Positions 42,806 through 52,159 of a stretch of 64,000 nucleotides of DNA are shown here, one piece after another. This DNA is from an uncultured Chryseobacterium sp. Lineage in GTDB: Bacteria; Bacteroidota; Bacteroidia; Flavobacteriales; Weeksellaceae. Position 1 is the first letter of the stretch. Each line of letters starts with the position of its first letter. Below the pieces are notes generated by a model. The model had not been told where the DNA came from. It saw nothing but the letters and a program-made list of their open reading frames with translations, and made no database searches. Where the stretch lies: assembly GCA_913775525.1 (NCBI GenBank), contig CAJYLH010000012.1, forward strand, positions 62,001 to 126,000, read 5' to 3'. A program made the position numbers and the translations under genes.

Positions 42806-44269
42806 ATGAAATGGCTCTCTAACCGATATGCTTATCCTCTTGTTATTTTTGCGATGATCGCCAGTATCAGTCTGCAAACGGCCTGGCTGATCCAGCTCTT
42901 TAATGTGCAGAAGGTACAGGTGAAGAGAGACCTGGAACAGGCAGTGGCGGATGCTGCCCGTATGAGCGAGTACCTCAGTGTGGTTCCCGGGCATGAAAAC
43001 AACGAAAATTTCCGGAATTTTTTCCTCTCTCCGGAATGGCTGCAACTGAAACAAGCCTATACCAGCATGCGGAACGTAGGAGTCAGCAGTCGGTTTGAAA
43101 CAGAGTTAAAAAATGACAGTACGCTGATCAATATAGGGTTGAAGATTGCCAATAAGAGATCCGGTCCGAGAAAAAGGAAGGTGGTTTCTGTTTTTGATGA
43201 TGGCGAAACCCTTCAGTCTGTGATGGCGGCAGATAGAAAAGACCTGAAGCGGATGGACAGCCTGGTAGAAGTTGAATGCAGAAAGCAGAATATCCATGAA
43301 GATAGATTTTTTATCCTGTACAATTATAAAACCGGCCAGCCGGAATCTGCAAAGGACCTGAACAGAATAGAGGATGCAGATTATCAAAGCAGGCATTTCG
43401 GGTATAACCTTAATTTTTTTATCCATACCTATCAGCTGGTGGTCCCTTCCGTCACAAAAACTGTTGTTTACCGGATGCGGTATTACCTGATTTCTTCATT
43501 GCTGATGATCCTTCTCACCGGCCTTGTTTTCCGGTTTCTGTTTAAAGTAATGCGCAGCCAGCGGTTATATACTCAGGCGCGGCTCGCCTTTACCGGAAAT
43601 ATGACGCATGAACTGAAAACACCGGTCGCCGTTATTGAAGCTGCATTGGATTCCATTACGCGTTACCGGCTGGCTAATGATCCGGGAAGGATGGAAAATT
43701 ACCTGGCCATCAGTAAAAATGAAATCAATCGCCTGAACATGATGATTGATAAGGTATTGAGTCTGGAACAGCTGGATAACGGCGAAATCAACCTTCGACC
43801 TGAACTGTATGATGTGCAACAGGGATTGGAAAGCGTAGTGTCTTCGATGAGATTGCGTAACAGCAACGGTTCAGTACATATTGATTACGTCCCATCTGAA
43901 GAACCCTGCTTTGTGAATGGGGATCCGGTGCATCTTACGAATGTCTTTTATAATCTGATGGATAATGCCATCAAATACAGTGGCCCTGATGTACACATTC
44001 AGGTATTGTGCACATCTGTGGGTGACCAGATTATGGTAACAGTTCAGGACAACGGTCCCGGAATTGCAAAAATATACCATGAGCGTATTTTCGAGCGGTT
44101 TTTCCGCATTCCTGAAAATGCCGATATCCACACGGTAAAAGGAACTGGTCTTGGCCTTCATTATGTTAAAGAGATCATTGCCATGCACGGAGGAAGCATT
44201 GACGTTGCAGACCGGCCTGAAGGAGGAGCCGCTTTCATTATTCATTTACCCGCTTACCATGAAATATAA
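42806..44269 (+). CDS. Sensor histidine kinase
   Basis: 487 residues. Membrane helices at ~12-32 and ~225-245 enclose a ~190-residue periplasmic sensor region without a recognised domain. The cytoplasmic part has the H box FTGNMTHELKTPVAVIE (phospho-His), N box NLMDNAIKYS, G1 DNGPGIA, F box FERFFR and G2 GTGLGLHYV. No HAMP domain is obvious. I chose ATG 42806 over TTG 42779. Its 3' end overlaps the response regulator by 11 nt. It is divergent from the outer-membrane barrel it probably controls. The signal is unknown. Confidence 0.92.
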   Translation: MKWLSNRYAYPLVIFAMIASISLQTAWLIQLFNVQKVQVKRDLEQAVADAARMSEYLSVVPGHENNENFRNFFLSPEWLQLKQAYTSMRNVGVSSRFETELKNDSTLINIGLKIANKRSGPRKRKVVSVFDDGETLQSVMAADRKDLKRMDSLVEVECRKQNIHEDRFFILYNYKTGQPESAKDLNRIEDADYQSRHFGYNLNFFIHTYQLVVPSVTKTVVYRMRYYLISSLLMILLTGLVFRFLFKVMRSQRLYTQARLAFTGNMTHELKTPVAVIEAALDSITRYRLANDPGRMENYLAISKNEINRLNMMIDKVLSLEQLDNGEINLRPELYDVQQGLESVVSSMRLRNSNGSVHIDYVPSEEPCFVNGDPVHLTNVFYNLMDNAIKYSGPDVHIQVLCTSVGDQIMVTVQDNGPGIAKIYHERIFERFFRIPENADIHTVKGTGLGLHYVKEIIAMHGGSIDVADRPEGGAAFIIHLPAYHEI

Positions 44270-44948
44270 AGTACTGTACGCCGAGGATGAAACTACCCTG
44301 GCAGAGATTATCAGTGATGGCTTAAAAAGCAGTGGCTATGAGGTAGCCCTGGCAACGGACGGACAAGAAGCTCTGGAGCTTTTCCGATCTGTAACACCTG
44401 ATATCTGCGTTCTCGATATCATGATGCCTGTAAAGGATGGTTATACCTTGACAGAAGATATCCGTAAGCTGGACAGTAATGTCCCTATTATTTTTCTCAG
44501 TGCCAAATCTTTGGGCGATGATGTGGTAAAGGGATTCAGAAGCGGAGGAAACGATTACCTGAAAAAACCTTTTACGATGGGCGAACTGCTGGTACGCATG
44601 GATGCCCTGCTCACCAGGTTCGGGAGTGTACCTCCGCAGCGTGTTCCGTCTTCCAACCGGAAAACATTTGGTGGCTGTGAACTGAATACCGTTAGTCAGG
44701 AACTGAATACGCCAAAAGCAAACTATAAAATTTCATACAAAGAAACCGCTATTCTTGAAATGCTTCTGGAAAACAGGAATAATTTACTGTCCCGGCAGAC
44801 AGCACTGCTTAAAATCTGGGGCGACGACAGTTATTATAACGCCAGAAGCATGGATGTCTTCATGTCGCATCTGCGGAAAATGCTCAGGGATGACCCGGAA
44901 GTGGAACTGATGAGCATCAGGGGGGTAGGATATAAACTGATTTGCTGA
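44259..44948 (+). CDS. OmpR-family response regulator
   Basis: 229 residues. The receiver domain (1-~120) has acidic residues EDE near the start, the phospho-acceptor Asp in CVLDIMMPVKDG, and Lys in YLKKPFT. The C-terminal winged helix (~135-229) carries ISYKETAILEMLL, the recognition region NARSMDVFMSHLRKML and RGVGYKLI. It starts inside the end of the kinase gene (11-nt overlap), so both are made together. It is expected to bind direct repeats, which fits the TTAA array at 42701-42754. Confidence 0.93.
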   Translation: MKYKVLYAEDETTLAEIISDGLKSSGYEVALATDGQEALELFRSVTPDICVLDIMMPVKDGYTLTEDIRKLDSNVPIIFLSAKSLGDDVVKGFRSGGNDYLKKPFTMGELLVRMDALLTRFGSVPPQRVPSSNRKTFGGCELNTVSQELNTPKANYKISYKETAILEMLLENRNNLLSRQTALLKIWGDDSYYNARSMDVFMSHLRKMLRDDPEVELMSIRGVGYKLIC

Positions 44949-45166
44949 TAAATATTACCGATGTTGCCATCAGAGCTTCCTAAATAAAGATTCATATGAT
45001 CGATATGGCATCTTAATGCCGGTTACTTATAAATTCAGCCATCTTATCATATCCATGATAAAAATATGCATGATTACCGTTCATATACAGGCTGAACCGC
45101 GCCATTTACCAAGCACGGAATACAGTTTTCAGTAAATTTTGATACCTTAGTTATAATATTTTAGAT

Positions 45167-45601
45167 ATGGAAATAAGCGTAACAGTAAAGCAGCTAGGGA
45201 GAAAGCACCCGCTTCTCAATGAAGAAAAATTATCCATTTCCTCTGAAGAAATACATCTCCCGGTAGAAAACCTGATCCGGCTCATTGTCCTGCAGCAGGT
45301 AGATTCATTCAATGCCCAATCTTTCGAACAGGAAGATCTTGACAGCATCAAGACCCCGGGGGAAGACTACTTAAATATTCTTACGGATACAGGAAAAGCC
45401 GGATTCGGAAGCATATATAACGAAAGGCGTGCTGATCCTGAAAAAGCCCAGGAAAATGCAATTCAGGCCTTTGAAGACGGTCTGTATGCCATTTTTTATG
45501 GTGATGAAGAACTGAAGGATTTAAAACAGGAGATTGATCTTAGCCAGGGCCGTACCTTTGTTTTCATCCGGCTTACCTTTTTGGCAGGAAGTTATTGGTA
45601 A
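45167..45601 (+). CDS. Hypothetical cytoplasmic protein paired with the DUF4132-type gene
   Basis: 144 residues, acidic, no signal peptide or membrane segment. It begins ISVTVKQLGRKHPLLNEE and contains GKAGFGSIYNERRADPEKAQENAIQAFEDGLYAIFYGDEEL, a compact region with conserved-looking charge. I do not recognise the family. It ends 23 nt before the 5-kb gene on the same strand, so the two are almost certainly cotranscribed and may act together. Confidence 0.72.
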   Translation: MEISVTVKQLGRKHPLLNEEKLSISSEEIHLPVENLIRLIVLQQVDSFNAQSFEQEDLDSIKTPGEDYLNILTDTGKAGFGSIYNERRADPEKAQENAIQAFEDGLYAIFYGDEELKDLKQEIDLSQGRTFVFIRLTFLAGSYW

Positions 45602-45624
45602 ACATCAAATTAACAATCACATAT

Positions 45625-48600
45625 ATGGAAATTACAGAAAAATTAGCTTCCAAAAAAATTGCAGATTACCATGCTAATTTACGGAAGAGTTTAAAAGAGC
45701 AGACTGAAAAAGGGTTGTTATCCAAGATTTTTTCACCACCTCAATTGAAGCAGGAAGTGGCAGAGTTAGGCCTCTTGCTCGCTGGTAAAGAAGAGTATTA
45801 TCAGGAATTGGAACTCGGCAGCAAAAAGTCTGAAAACCTGAAAAAATACATCAGGCCTGGTATCTGGGAAGATAAAGAATATTACAAACTGTTGGTTTTC
45901 TTATTCGGTTCCCAGGCCCAGCTGGTGAAATATGCCTGGGACAGGATGCCGTATAAAATGTACCAGACCGGTTATTACCGAAGGTCTTTCCGTGCTCCGG
46001 AAAATGAACGGTACACATTTCTCAACCGGGTTAATTTAATCAGAGGGCTGCTCCAGTTTCCTTGTATCTACTCATACAATAACGGATACGAATATTATGG
46101 ACTGACCTTGGAAGAACAGATTATTTACGACCATGCCATATCAAACAATGTCCATCAGTTTTACCTCTGGTCGGCAGCAATAGACCGTGGAAACACGGAG
46201 ATTTACCAGCTGATCGAGGATATTGTGTTCAACAAGCATCCGGAAGGGAAAGTTACCCAGAAAATAATCAAAGCTCTGCTGAACACTGAGCAGCAGCATT
46301 GCTGGGAACTGGTGGAAAAGCTATTGCTGGCGGCCCAACGGCAGGAAGGGCTGAGGCAAACAGTGCTGGAAGCCCTTGACGAGACGAGTACAGGTGCCCT
46401 TCAGTATATGATACGCGTTATGGTAGAGCATAAGCTGTCCCGCTTTTCATCTGTCGTCCGTGCGGTGGACACCTGGACCGGCTTAGGATGGGAGGCAGAA
46501 AAAGAAACGGTAGTACGGAACATCCTGTCACTGGCTGATCAGTATTTTACGCATCCCGAACAAATTCCGGAAGCCGTAGCAAGCAAAAATAATAATGAAG
46601 CCTATATGGCTCTTTGGGCACAAGGGGTACATGATGTTGACAGTACCGTTCCTTTCCTCCACCAGTTGCTTGATCACGGAAGCACGGATAAGAAATGCCT
46701 GGCTATAAAATTTGCCGTGGAAACCCAGGATCCTTATATACAGATGCCATTATATTATAAATCAGTTCTGGAAGGAGACATTCAGGTGCTTGCATTTTCA
46801 GGGCAGCCCTTGTCTGCTTTGCTGAAAGCCAATGCAGCATCAGGGTTTTATATCAGGAATGCCGATTACCCGGATTTCTTCGAAAAACTCCACGAGCTGA
46901 TCCAGAGAATCACCGTTAAAGAAAAGAAATTCGAAGGCAAGGTCTTTTCCTGGCTGAATGCTGCTTTCAAAAAGAGCCATCTGTTTGCCTCTATGTTTTA
47001 TCTGGTAGGGGATGATCTCAATAAGCTTGACCTTGTGCTTTCATACTTTGAGGAATTCGAGCTGTCTTTGAGGGAGGAACTTGCCAGAAGCCTGCTGGGG
47101 GATTTTTACTGCTATTCTTATTCTTATAACTTCGGAAAGCAGGAAAAAAAGATTACTCCGTTTCAGAAAGAGTTTGCATTCAGGATTATTAGAGACCGGG
47201 GCGAATCTATGGTGGCTTCAGGAATCAATGTATTGCAGCAGGAGGCTCTGACGGCCGAAGAGGTGATGAAATTATCAGATCTTTTCAAAAGAAAGGGCGG
47301 TGCCCTGAGGAAAAAACTTATTGAGCTTGTGCTGAAACAGGAAGATGACCATATTAATCCGCTGATTCACCACCTGATTACCGGTGATATTGAACAGAGA
47401 ACCGCCGCCCTTGATATCATGCTTCAGCTGCAGAAAGAGAAGAGGATGCAGACGCAGATAGCCGGATGGATAGAACAGTATACCGAAAAATCAAAAGTGT
47501 CCCAGAGGGAACAGATGCTTCTGGATCAGATCCATCCCTCGGGAAACAAGGAAACTATTTCAGCTGCCAACGGATACGGATTCTATGACCCGTCCGTAAA
47601 GACCCCTTATGAACTTCCGAAACCAACACCGGATTCCTTATACATCCGGGCAACCCAGAAAGAACGGTATGGTTTTACAAAGCCCCTGGACCATATCCGG
47701 AAGGAACTCGCAAAGCTTAATGACCTGTTTCTTCAGAATACAGATTATGAATATGAAATCCATGTATGGGACGGTTCGGTAGAAAAACAGCTGATGGGAA
47801 ATGATTTCCGCCAGATAAAAAGCAATACCGAGGGATTTACCGGTGAAGAACTGGCTCAGAACTATCCGTTGTACGAGCTTTGGGAGCAATGGTACAAAGA
47901 TTCGGGATTACAGCCGCGCGACCTCTTTCTGCTGACCTTTGCAGAGCACTGCGACCGTGCGGTTTTCAGAGAATTTCTTGAAAAATATGTGTTCTTCCAC
48001 CGGGATTTCCTTCCTAACCCGATGAAGGACGGTTATTACTGGAACAATCCTGTGAAGAAAATTATGGTTTCCCTTCAGTACAAATTTATATTTGAAGAAC
48101 AGACGGATTTCCTGATCCATGCATGCAGTACGATGTTTGCCCATTTGCCAGACCATGTGATCCATTACAAAGCAAAAAAGAACGAATACTATCAGAACTA
48201 CGGAACCGGATGGCAGCATACGGGATATTTCAGGATTTTTTTACAGTCGGTTCCGCTATATACGCTTACGGATGAGCAGGTCATCAAAGTGTGGAATTTG
48301 TACCGTTGGATGCAGTTTACCGGACTGGAAGAAAATATCCCGCTCACGGTACCGCCATTCTATCTTTTCTGCAGGGCTTATGAATTGAAGGCCATCAAAG
48401 AGGATGAATTGTATGAAGGTATTTTTACAGAAGAATCAGCCATAAAGGAACTGACGACAACGCGTTTCCAACATCGCAGCATGCAGTACCTGGAAAGGTT
48501 TCCTTTTTTACAGCCTGTAATAAAAGAAATCCGGCATAAATTCCTGGACATCGAACTGGTTCGCGGGGATGCCGAGACACCGGTCTCCAGATTCGTTCAG

Positions 48601-50655
48601 TCGTTCCAGACCATTTACGGGGCAAACCGGTTTGCTCAGATCCTGAAAGGTATTGGCAAATCCGGGCTTTATGCCAATTATATATACAGCTACAATAATG
48701 AAAGCATGACGAGGCAGAAGCTGTTCTCCTACCTGCTTTCTAATTGTGAACCATTGGAGACCGATACCCAGGAAGTTTTTGATGCTATTGTGAATAAGGA
48801 AGAAATCAGTGAACTGCGTCTGTTGCAGGCAGCATTATATGCTCCGCAATGGCAGAAGCTGGTCAGCGGTTACCTGGGATGGAAAGGATTGGATTCAGCG
48901 ATCTGGTGGATGCACGCCCACACCAAAACAGGTTCATACCAGGCTACCAGTTCAGTTGTTGAAAGTGAGGTGGCTAAATATTCTGCGGTAGACCTGCAGG
49001 ATTTCAAAGATGGGGCAGTGGACAGCGAATGGTTTGCAAAAGCGTACAAAGAGCTCGGTAAATCGCGTTGGGAAATGCTTTACGAGTCTGCCAAATATAT
49101 TTCGGACGGAAACGGACACCGCATGGCAAGGCTGTATTCGGATACGCTTACGGGAAACCTGAAGATCAAGGAAGTTGCTGCAAAAGTCAAAGATAAGCGC
49201 GACCAGGATTACCTCCGCGTGTATGGACTGGTGCCGCTAAGCAGGACCAATCCTGCCAAAGATGTCCTGAACCGGTATGAATACCTTCAGCAGTTCAAAA
49301 AAGAGAGCCGGGAATTCGGTTCCATGAAACAGTCCAGTGAGGCATTGGCCATCCGTATTGCACTGGAAAACCTGGCGCGGAATGCAGGATATCCTGATCC
49401 GGTAAGGCTCACCTGGGCGATGGAAACCCGTCAGATCCAGGAACTTTTATCGAAAGAAACCCAGGTAACGGTAGACGGAGTAACCGTAGGACTGGTGATT
49501 GAAGAAGACGGGAAAGCAGAACTGGCCGTATTCAGGGATGACAAACCCTTAAAATCCATTCCTCCGAAAATTAAGAAGGATAAAGGTGTTATTGAACTGA
49601 TCAGCAACCGGAAAACCATGCGTGAGCAATGGTCGCGTTCCCGTAAGGGCCTTGAAGAAGCGATGGTGAGAGGAGATGTATTTATGCTGGATGAAATCAG
49701 AAAACTTTTTGAACACCCGGTGATTGTCAGGCATCTGGAAAAGCTGGTCTTTATATCGGATGATTCCGTAACAGGCTTTTTCCGGGATGGAGCCCTCATC
49801 AGTGCCCATGGGGAAATCCAGGAACTTTCCGAAACCAGCACGCTCAGGATTGCGCATTGTGTAGACCTCCATACCCATTCCGTTTGGAGCGATTACCAGC
49901 ATTACTGTTTTAAGGAAAAGCTTGTTCAGCCATTTAAACAGATATTCAGGGAGCTGTATGTCCCTACGCCGGACGAATTACAGGAAAAATCAGTATCACG
50001 GCGTTATGCAGGGCATCAGATCAAGCCTAAACAGGCGTTGGCGCTCTTAAAAACCAGAGGATGGAAAGTGGATTATGAGGAAGGCCTTCAGAAAGTCTTC
50101 CATCAGGAAGGTTTCCAGGTGAAGCTGTATGCCATGGCCGACTGGTACTCACCGGGAGAAGTGGAAAGCCCGACTCTTGAAACGGTAGAGTTCCATTCCC
50201 TGAAAACGTATAAAAACATTCCGTTTGAGGAAATCAATCCAAGGATTTTCTCAGAAGTGATGCGGGATATCGACCTGGTGGTATCGGTAGCGCATGCCGG
50301 CGGCGTGGATCCGGAAGCCAGCCATTCATCTGTTGAGATGAGGGCCGTCCTATTGAAAGAAACGGCACGGCTGTTCAAGCTCGATAATGTACGGATCGAA
50401 GGCTCGCATGTGCTTATCAAAGGAAACCTTGCCGATTACAGTGTGCACCTGGGAAGTGCAGTGGTCCATCAGGTTCCCGGGAAATACCTGTCCATCTTAC
50501 CTGTTCACTCCCAGCACAGAGGCAGGCTGTTCCTGCCATTTGCGGATGACGACCCCAAGTCTGCGGAAGTCATGTCTAAAGTCCTGTTGCTGGCAAAAGA
50601 CCGGGAAATTCAGGATCCGACGATCCTTTCACAGATCCGGCAGGAGTATAAGTAA
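45625..50655 (+). CDS. Giant DUF5724/DUF4132-type protein
   Basis: 1676 residues, no signal peptide or membrane helices. The first ~900 residues look alpha-helical and repeat-like (HEAT-type, such as LLDHGSTDKKCLAIKFAVE and RTAALDIMLQLQ). The C-terminal third has the DUF4132 pattern: RLTWAMETRQIQELL, LKSIPPKIKKDKG, SRSRKGLEEAM, then a region with VKLYAMADWYSPGEVE and ending near FADDDPKSAEVMSKVLLLAKD. DUF4132 proteins (E. coli YehI/MolR type) have no settled function and often occur with MoxR AAA and VWA genes; such a pair lies ~9 kb away here. I chose ATG 45625 over TTG 45595. Confidence 0.82.
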   Translation: MEITEKLASKKIADYHANLRKSLKEQTEKGLLSKIFSPPQLKQEVAELGLLLAGKEEYYQELELGSKKSENLKKYIRPGIWEDKEYYKLLVFLFGSQAQLVKYAWDRMPYKMYQTGYYRRSFRAPENERYTFLNRVNLIRGLLQFPCIYSYNNGYEYYGLTLEEQIIYDHAISNNVHQFYLWSAAIDRGNTEIYQLIEDIVFNKHPEGKVTQKIIKALLNTEQQHCWELVEKLLLAAQRQEGLRQTVLEALDETSTGALQYMIRVMVEHKLSRFSSVVRAVDTWTGLGWEAEKETVVRNILSLADQYFTHPEQIPEAVASKNNNEAYMALWAQGVHDVDSTVPFLHQLLDHGSTDKKCLAIKFAVETQDPYIQMPLYYKSVLEGDIQVLAFSGQPLSALLKANAASGFYIRNADYPDFFEKLHELIQRITVKEKKFEGKVFSWLNAAFKKSHLFASMFYLVGDDLNKLDLVLSYFEEFELSLREELARSLLGDFYCYSYSYNFGKQEKKITPFQKEFAFRIIRDRGESMVASGINVLQQEALTAEEVMKLSDLFKRKGGALRKKLIELVLKQEDDHINPLIHHLITGDIEQRTAALDIMLQLQKEKRMQTQIAGWIEQYTEKSKVSQREQMLLDQIHPSGNKETISAANGYGFYDPSVKTPYELPKPTPDSLYIRATQKERYGFTKPLDHIRKELAKLNDLFLQNTDYEYEIHVWDGSVEKQLMGNDFRQIKSNTEGFTGEELAQNYPLYELWEQWYKDSGLQPRDLFLLTFAEHCDRAVFREFLEKYVFFHRDFLPNPMKDGYYWNNPVKKIMVSLQYKFIFEEQTDFLIHACSTMFAHLPDHVIHYKAKKNEYYQNYGTGWQHTGYFRIFLQSVPLYTLTDEQVIKVWNLYRWMQFTGLEENIPLTVPPFYLFCRAYELKAIKEDELYEGIFTEESAIKELTTTRFQHRSMQYLERFPFLQPVIKEIRHKFLDIELVRGDAETPVSRFVQSFQTIYGANRFAQILKGIGKSGLYANYIYSYNNESMTRQKLFSYLLSNCEPLETDTQEVFDAIVNKEEISELRLLQAALYAPQWQKLVSGYLGWKGLDSAIWWMHAHTKTGSYQATSSVVESEVAKYSAVDLQDFKDGAVDSEWFAKAYKELGKSRWEMLYESAKYISDGNGHRMARLYSDTLTGNLKIKEVAAKVKDKRDQDYLRVYGLVPLSRTNPAKDVLNRYEYLQQFKKESREFGSMKQSSEALAIRIALENLARNAGYPDPVRLTWAMETRQIQELLSKETQVTVDGVTVGLVIEEDGKAELAVFRDDKPLKSIPPKIKKDKGVIELISNRKTMREQWSRSRKGLEEAMVRGDVFMLDEIRKLFEHPVIVRHLEKLVFISDDSVTGFFRDGALISAHGEIQELSETSTLRIAHCVDLHTHSVWSDYQHYCFKEKLVQPFKQIFRELYVPTPDELQEKSVSRRYAGHQIKPKQALALLKTRGWKVDYEEGLQKVFHQEGFQVKLYAMADWYSPGEVESPTLETVEFHSLKTYKNIPFEEINPRIFSEVMRDIDLVVSVAHAGGVDPEASHSSVEMRAVLLKETARLFKLDNVRIEGSHVLIKGNLADYSVHLGSAVVHQVPGKYLSILPVHSQHRGRLFLPFADDDPKSAEVMSKVLLLAKDREIQDPTILSQIRQEYK

Positions 50656-50685
50656 AAGAAATATTGTTTTTTAATTTTTATGATG

Positions 50686-50721
50686 AATAAGGCAGCCTGT
50701 CATTAGACAAGCTGCCTTATT
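50686..50721. terminator. Hairpin between the convergent DUF4132 and DUF4349 genes
   Basis: AATAAGGCAGC (50686-50696) pairs with GCTGCCTTATT (50711-50721), with 3 further pairs inside. There are only short T stretches, so strength as a terminator is moderate. Confidence 0.65.
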
Positions 50722-50741
50722 AAATTCTTGGAGTACAATCT

Positions 50742-51641
50742 TTATGATTTGTTTGTTTTTCTCCCTCTCCATCGTCTCCAGAGCGCTATCAATACCGGAA
50801 CCAGCAGCACAAATGGCCATAACGAAATCATGCCTAAGAAAAAAGATACAAAAGTGTTCCATCCTTCTGTGAGGGAATCGCCAAACAGGCTTCCGAATCC
50901 AATGTTGGACGTGGCAGAAGTCCGCACCTTTTCTTTGTACAGGCTGAGGTTCAGGGTGCTGAAGTTGACACGGTCATCAATAAACCTGAGCTTGCCTTCG
51001 GAGACATCAATTTCATCCTCCAGTTCACGGATGTTCTCCTGGATTTCAAGCATATCTTTGGTTGTCTTTGCACTTTTCAGCATGTCCCTGTACTTTTCCA
51101 GGTATATCCTTTTGTTGGCTAGTTTGATGGAAACATCAGTATATTCTTCCGTAACGTCATCAGATGAAATATTTTTGGATAATACGGCACCTACACCGTC
51201 TGAGAAGGAATTCACCAGCGTGTCAAAGCCCTGGTGGGGAACCCGAACCGTAATGTTTAAGGTTTCATCGGTATCCGTATTCCGGAATTCTTCTTTCTGA
51301 ATGTACGCTTTATTTTTCTGAATGATTGCGTTTACCTGATCCTGCGCCTTCCGGATATCGGCCACCTGGATCCTCATTTCCCCGTTTTTAATGATCTTTT
51401 TTGAAACCGTTTCAACGGGTGTGCGTGGTTTTTGTTGATCGTCTGCTGCATTGGAAACAGCACTGCTTATAGCCTTTGCCTGTAAAGGTTCTTCCATTGG
51501 AGGCGGTGGAGGCATCTCATTTTGCGCAACAGCAGTTTCAGGAGCACTATTGACAAAGTCAGCATTCAGTTCACTTTTATTTCCGGATTTGCTGCAATGG
51601 ATAAACATCAGAAGGCATACAGGCAAGAACAGGTTTTTCAT
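50742..51641 (-). CDS. DUF4349 lipoprotein
   Basis: 299 residues. A lipoprotein signal ends at Cys17 (MFIHC). A Pro-rich linker is followed by the DUF4349 core: KNGEMRIQVADIRKAQDQV, ITVRVPHQGFDTLVNSF, KNISSDDVTEEYTDVSIKLANK, then a coiled coil (TTKDMLEIQENIRELEDEID) and VNFSTLNLSLY. A C-terminal membrane helix (LWPFVLLVPVLIALW) ends in basic residues. Having both a lipid anchor and a membrane helix is typical of the family. Function unknown. Confidence 0.88.
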   Translation of the reverse strand: MKNLFLPVCLLMFIHCSKSGNKSELNADFVNSAPETAVAQNEMPPPPPMEEPLQAKAISSAVSNAADDQQKPRTPVETVSKKIIKNGEMRIQVADIRKAQDQVNAIIQKNKAYIQKEEFRNTDTDETLNITVRVPHQGFDTLVNSFSDGVGAVLSKNISSDDVTEEYTDVSIKLANKRIYLEKYRDMLKSAKTTKDMLEIQENIRELEDEIDVSEGKLRFIDDRVNFSTLNLSLYKEKVRTSATSNIGFGSLFGDSLTEGWNTFVSFFLGMISLWPFVLLVPVLIALWRRWRGRKTNKS

Positions 51642-52159
51642 GATACTATTTTTTACAATATTAAAGAAAAATAAGATAGCATAAGGTAACAGGGTCTAAG
51701 GACTCGTCCTCTTCCAGTTTACATTACGTTGCTATACCCATAAACGTAGCCCGAAAGACCTGAAAATGATTAAGATCTGATAGATGTTTATTTTTACTTC
51801 TTTTTTATATCGGATTTTTGTTAATGCAAAGCTTACTTTTCTTATGCCTGATGTAAGCAGATCAGCTTCATCAGCAGCTCTGCCGCCTTTCTTTGTTTCC
51901 TCTGAAATGTGCTTTATGATGATTATACTGTGCGTCAGTTGCCTGTATTTCCAGGCATGAATTCATAAATTCTTTTTGGATATTCTGTAGTCAAGTTTTT
52001 TCAGTACCAATTAGTTTCCGTTGAGTTCTGATATTTTAACAGAGATTATAGTAAGGGTATGAGTGAAAATCTTTTATTTCTGGCCTCATTGTTCAGGTCT
52101 TTTACTCAGAACTCCTGTCACAGGATACAATCAACCATATATTTTTCTATTTTTATCTG
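51642..52159. other. Intergenic region with nothing recognised
   Basis: 518 nt between divergent genes. No credible reading frame, no exact TAnnTTTG box near either start, and no strong hairpin. TATTTTTA just before 52160 is one base off a -7 box. Confidence 0.5.

Noticed and set aside
45595-45627. TTG start overlapping the upstream gene for the giant DUF4132-type protein
   Set aside because: ATG 45625 gives a cleaner start after a 23-nt spacer; the ten extra residues look like translated non-coding sequence.
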